Assembly: GCA_021784265.1 (NCBI GenBank) | Contig: JAJXTA010000179.1 | Coordinates: forward strand, 1 to 6,395 | Direction of reading: 5' to 3' | From: a bacterium | Lineage (GTDB): Bacteria; Verrucomicrobiota; Verrucomicrobiia; Limisphaerales; J093 | Length of the DNA: 6,395 nucleotides | In this document: positions 5,781 through 6,395 of the stretch, piece after piece | How positions within the stretch are numbered: the stretch's first letter is position 1 | Layout: each line of letters opens with the position of its first letter | Translations under genes and position numbers: made by a program | The notes under the pieces: generated by a model | Databases searched by the model: none | Seen by the model: the letters and a program-made list of their open reading frames with translations, nothing else | What the model was told of the DNA's origin: nothing

Positions 5781-6395
5781 TCAACCCTCCGTTGGTCCGA
5801 CCGTCGCGCCCACGGCCGCCGCCCGGGCCAGGAAGATTTCTTCCAACGTGGCGGGGTCTTCGGCCACGACCTGGGCGCCGAGCGCTTTGGCCGCCGCCGT
5901 CAGCTCGGGTAGCGCCCCGTTGGCGACCGCGGTCCACTCCAAATCGCCGCCCGCCACGCTGAGCGCCCCCGGCAGGGTGGGCGGGGAGGCCAGGGGCCGC
6001 GCGAAGCGGAGCGTAAGCCGATGGTGAGATTCCAGCACCTGCGCCAAGTCCCCGCGCAGAACGATCCGTCCGCGTGCCAGCATCGCGATGTGGTCGGAGA
6101 CCCGTTCGATTTCATCGAGCAGGTGGGAGGAGAAGAACACCGTGCGTCCTTCCTCGGCGACGGAGCGCACGATCGCCTCGAGCATCTGGCGGCGCACCAA
6201 GGGGTCCAGCCCGGAGCTCGGTTCGTCCAAAATGAGCAGGTCGGGCCGATGCGCCAGCGCCACCAACAACCCAGCCTTCGCTAATTCCCCCCGCGAGAGC
6301 CGGCCGACGCGCGCCCGCGGATCGAGGAGGAACTGGGCGCGCAACTGTTCCGCGTATGCCCGGTCCCATTTGGGGTAGAAGGCCGCCGAGTAGCG
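5781..6395 (-). CDS. ABC transporter ATP-binding protein, 5' end outside window
   Basis: The last 204 residues of an ABC ATPase are visible, in frame to the window edge. In this fragment, FYPKWD (6-11) is the segment typical of YtrB-like and ABC-2 drug-export ATPases just before the signature. LSRGE (33-37, bases 6285-6299) is the signature motif, a variant of LSGGQ. LLILDEPSSGLDP (53-65) holds Walker B with catalytic Glu 58 and the D-loop. SSHLLDE (89-95) holds the H-loop His 91. The remaining roughly 100 residues form a C-terminal extension of low conservation. Walker A and the Q-loop lie outside the window; comparison with usual lengths near 300 suggests about 90-100 residues are missing. 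It energises the permease encoded 3 bp downstream. In YtrB-like operons a GntR-family regulator often precedes the ATPase; here that position is not visible. Confidence 0.93.
   Translation of the reverse strand, partial: RYSAAFYPKWDRAYAEQLRAQFLLDPRARVGRLSRGELAKAGLLVALAHRPDLLILDEPSSGLDPLVRRQMLEAIVRSVAEEGRTVFFSSHLLDEIERVSDHIAMLARGRIVLRGDLAQVLESHHRLTLRFARPLASPPTLPGALSVAGGDLEWTAVANGALPELTAAAKALGAQVVAEDPATLEEIFLARAAAVGATVGPTEG
5785..5790 (-). promoter_or_regulatory. Ribosome binding site of the ABC permease gene
   Basis: GGAGGG on the minus strand sits inside the last codons of the ATPase gene, seven bases before the permease ATG at 5777. With the 3-bp gap between TGA and ATG, this suggests translational coupling of the two subunits. 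Confidence 0.6.

Noticed and set aside
1..6395. CRISPR array, tRNA, rRNA, transposase or insertion-sequence ends
   Set aside because: No regularly spaced repeats, cloverleaf-like sequence, transposase motifs or terminal inverted repeats with target duplications were seen on either strand.

Overview
The window is GC-rich bacterial DNA. It most likely comes from a Verrucomicrobiota chromosome, for example an Opitutales- or Limisphaerales-like lineage. The best taxonomic clue is the small plus-strand gene at 2825-3616. It encodes an exported protein ending in a VPDSG-CTERM-like sorting tail (here VPDRG, a hydrophobic stretch, then an Arg cluster), a signal described from Verrucomicrobia and relatives. 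The placement is an inference from one family plus GC richness.

Layout. (1) 1-2266, minus strand: a two-gene unit reading right to left. A signal-peptide DUF2911 protein (2266-1718) is followed after 58 bp by a PIG-L/LmbE-type metal-dependent deacetylase (1659 to beyond base 1). Both proteins look exported. (2) 2267-2824: a 558-bp divergent intergenic region. It holds a 15-base palindrome, a cluster of overlapping inverted repeats that can form alternative hairpins, another hairpin sharing an 11-base direct repeat, and the coding tail of what looks like a second, decayed VPDSG-CTERM gene. (3) 2825-3616, plus strand: the VPDSG-CTERM cargo protein. (4) 3617-3671: a short convergent spacer with no clear terminator. 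(5) 3672-6395, minus strand: an ABC transporter operon. The ATPase (5' end outside the window) is followed 3 bp later by a 701-aa two-module permease with a large extracytoplasmic domain.

Functionally there are three units: a secreted or periplasmic deacetylase with a small DUF2911 partner, a surface-sorted beta-rich protein of unknown function, and an ABC-2/YtrB-like exporter or extruder of unknown substrate. Nothing here is a defence system, CRISPR array, RNA gene or intact mobile element. The points most worth a second look are the degenerate sorting tail next to an intact one, the R-for-S change in the intact sorting motif, the alternative hairpins in the divergent spacer, and the unusual permease architecture.
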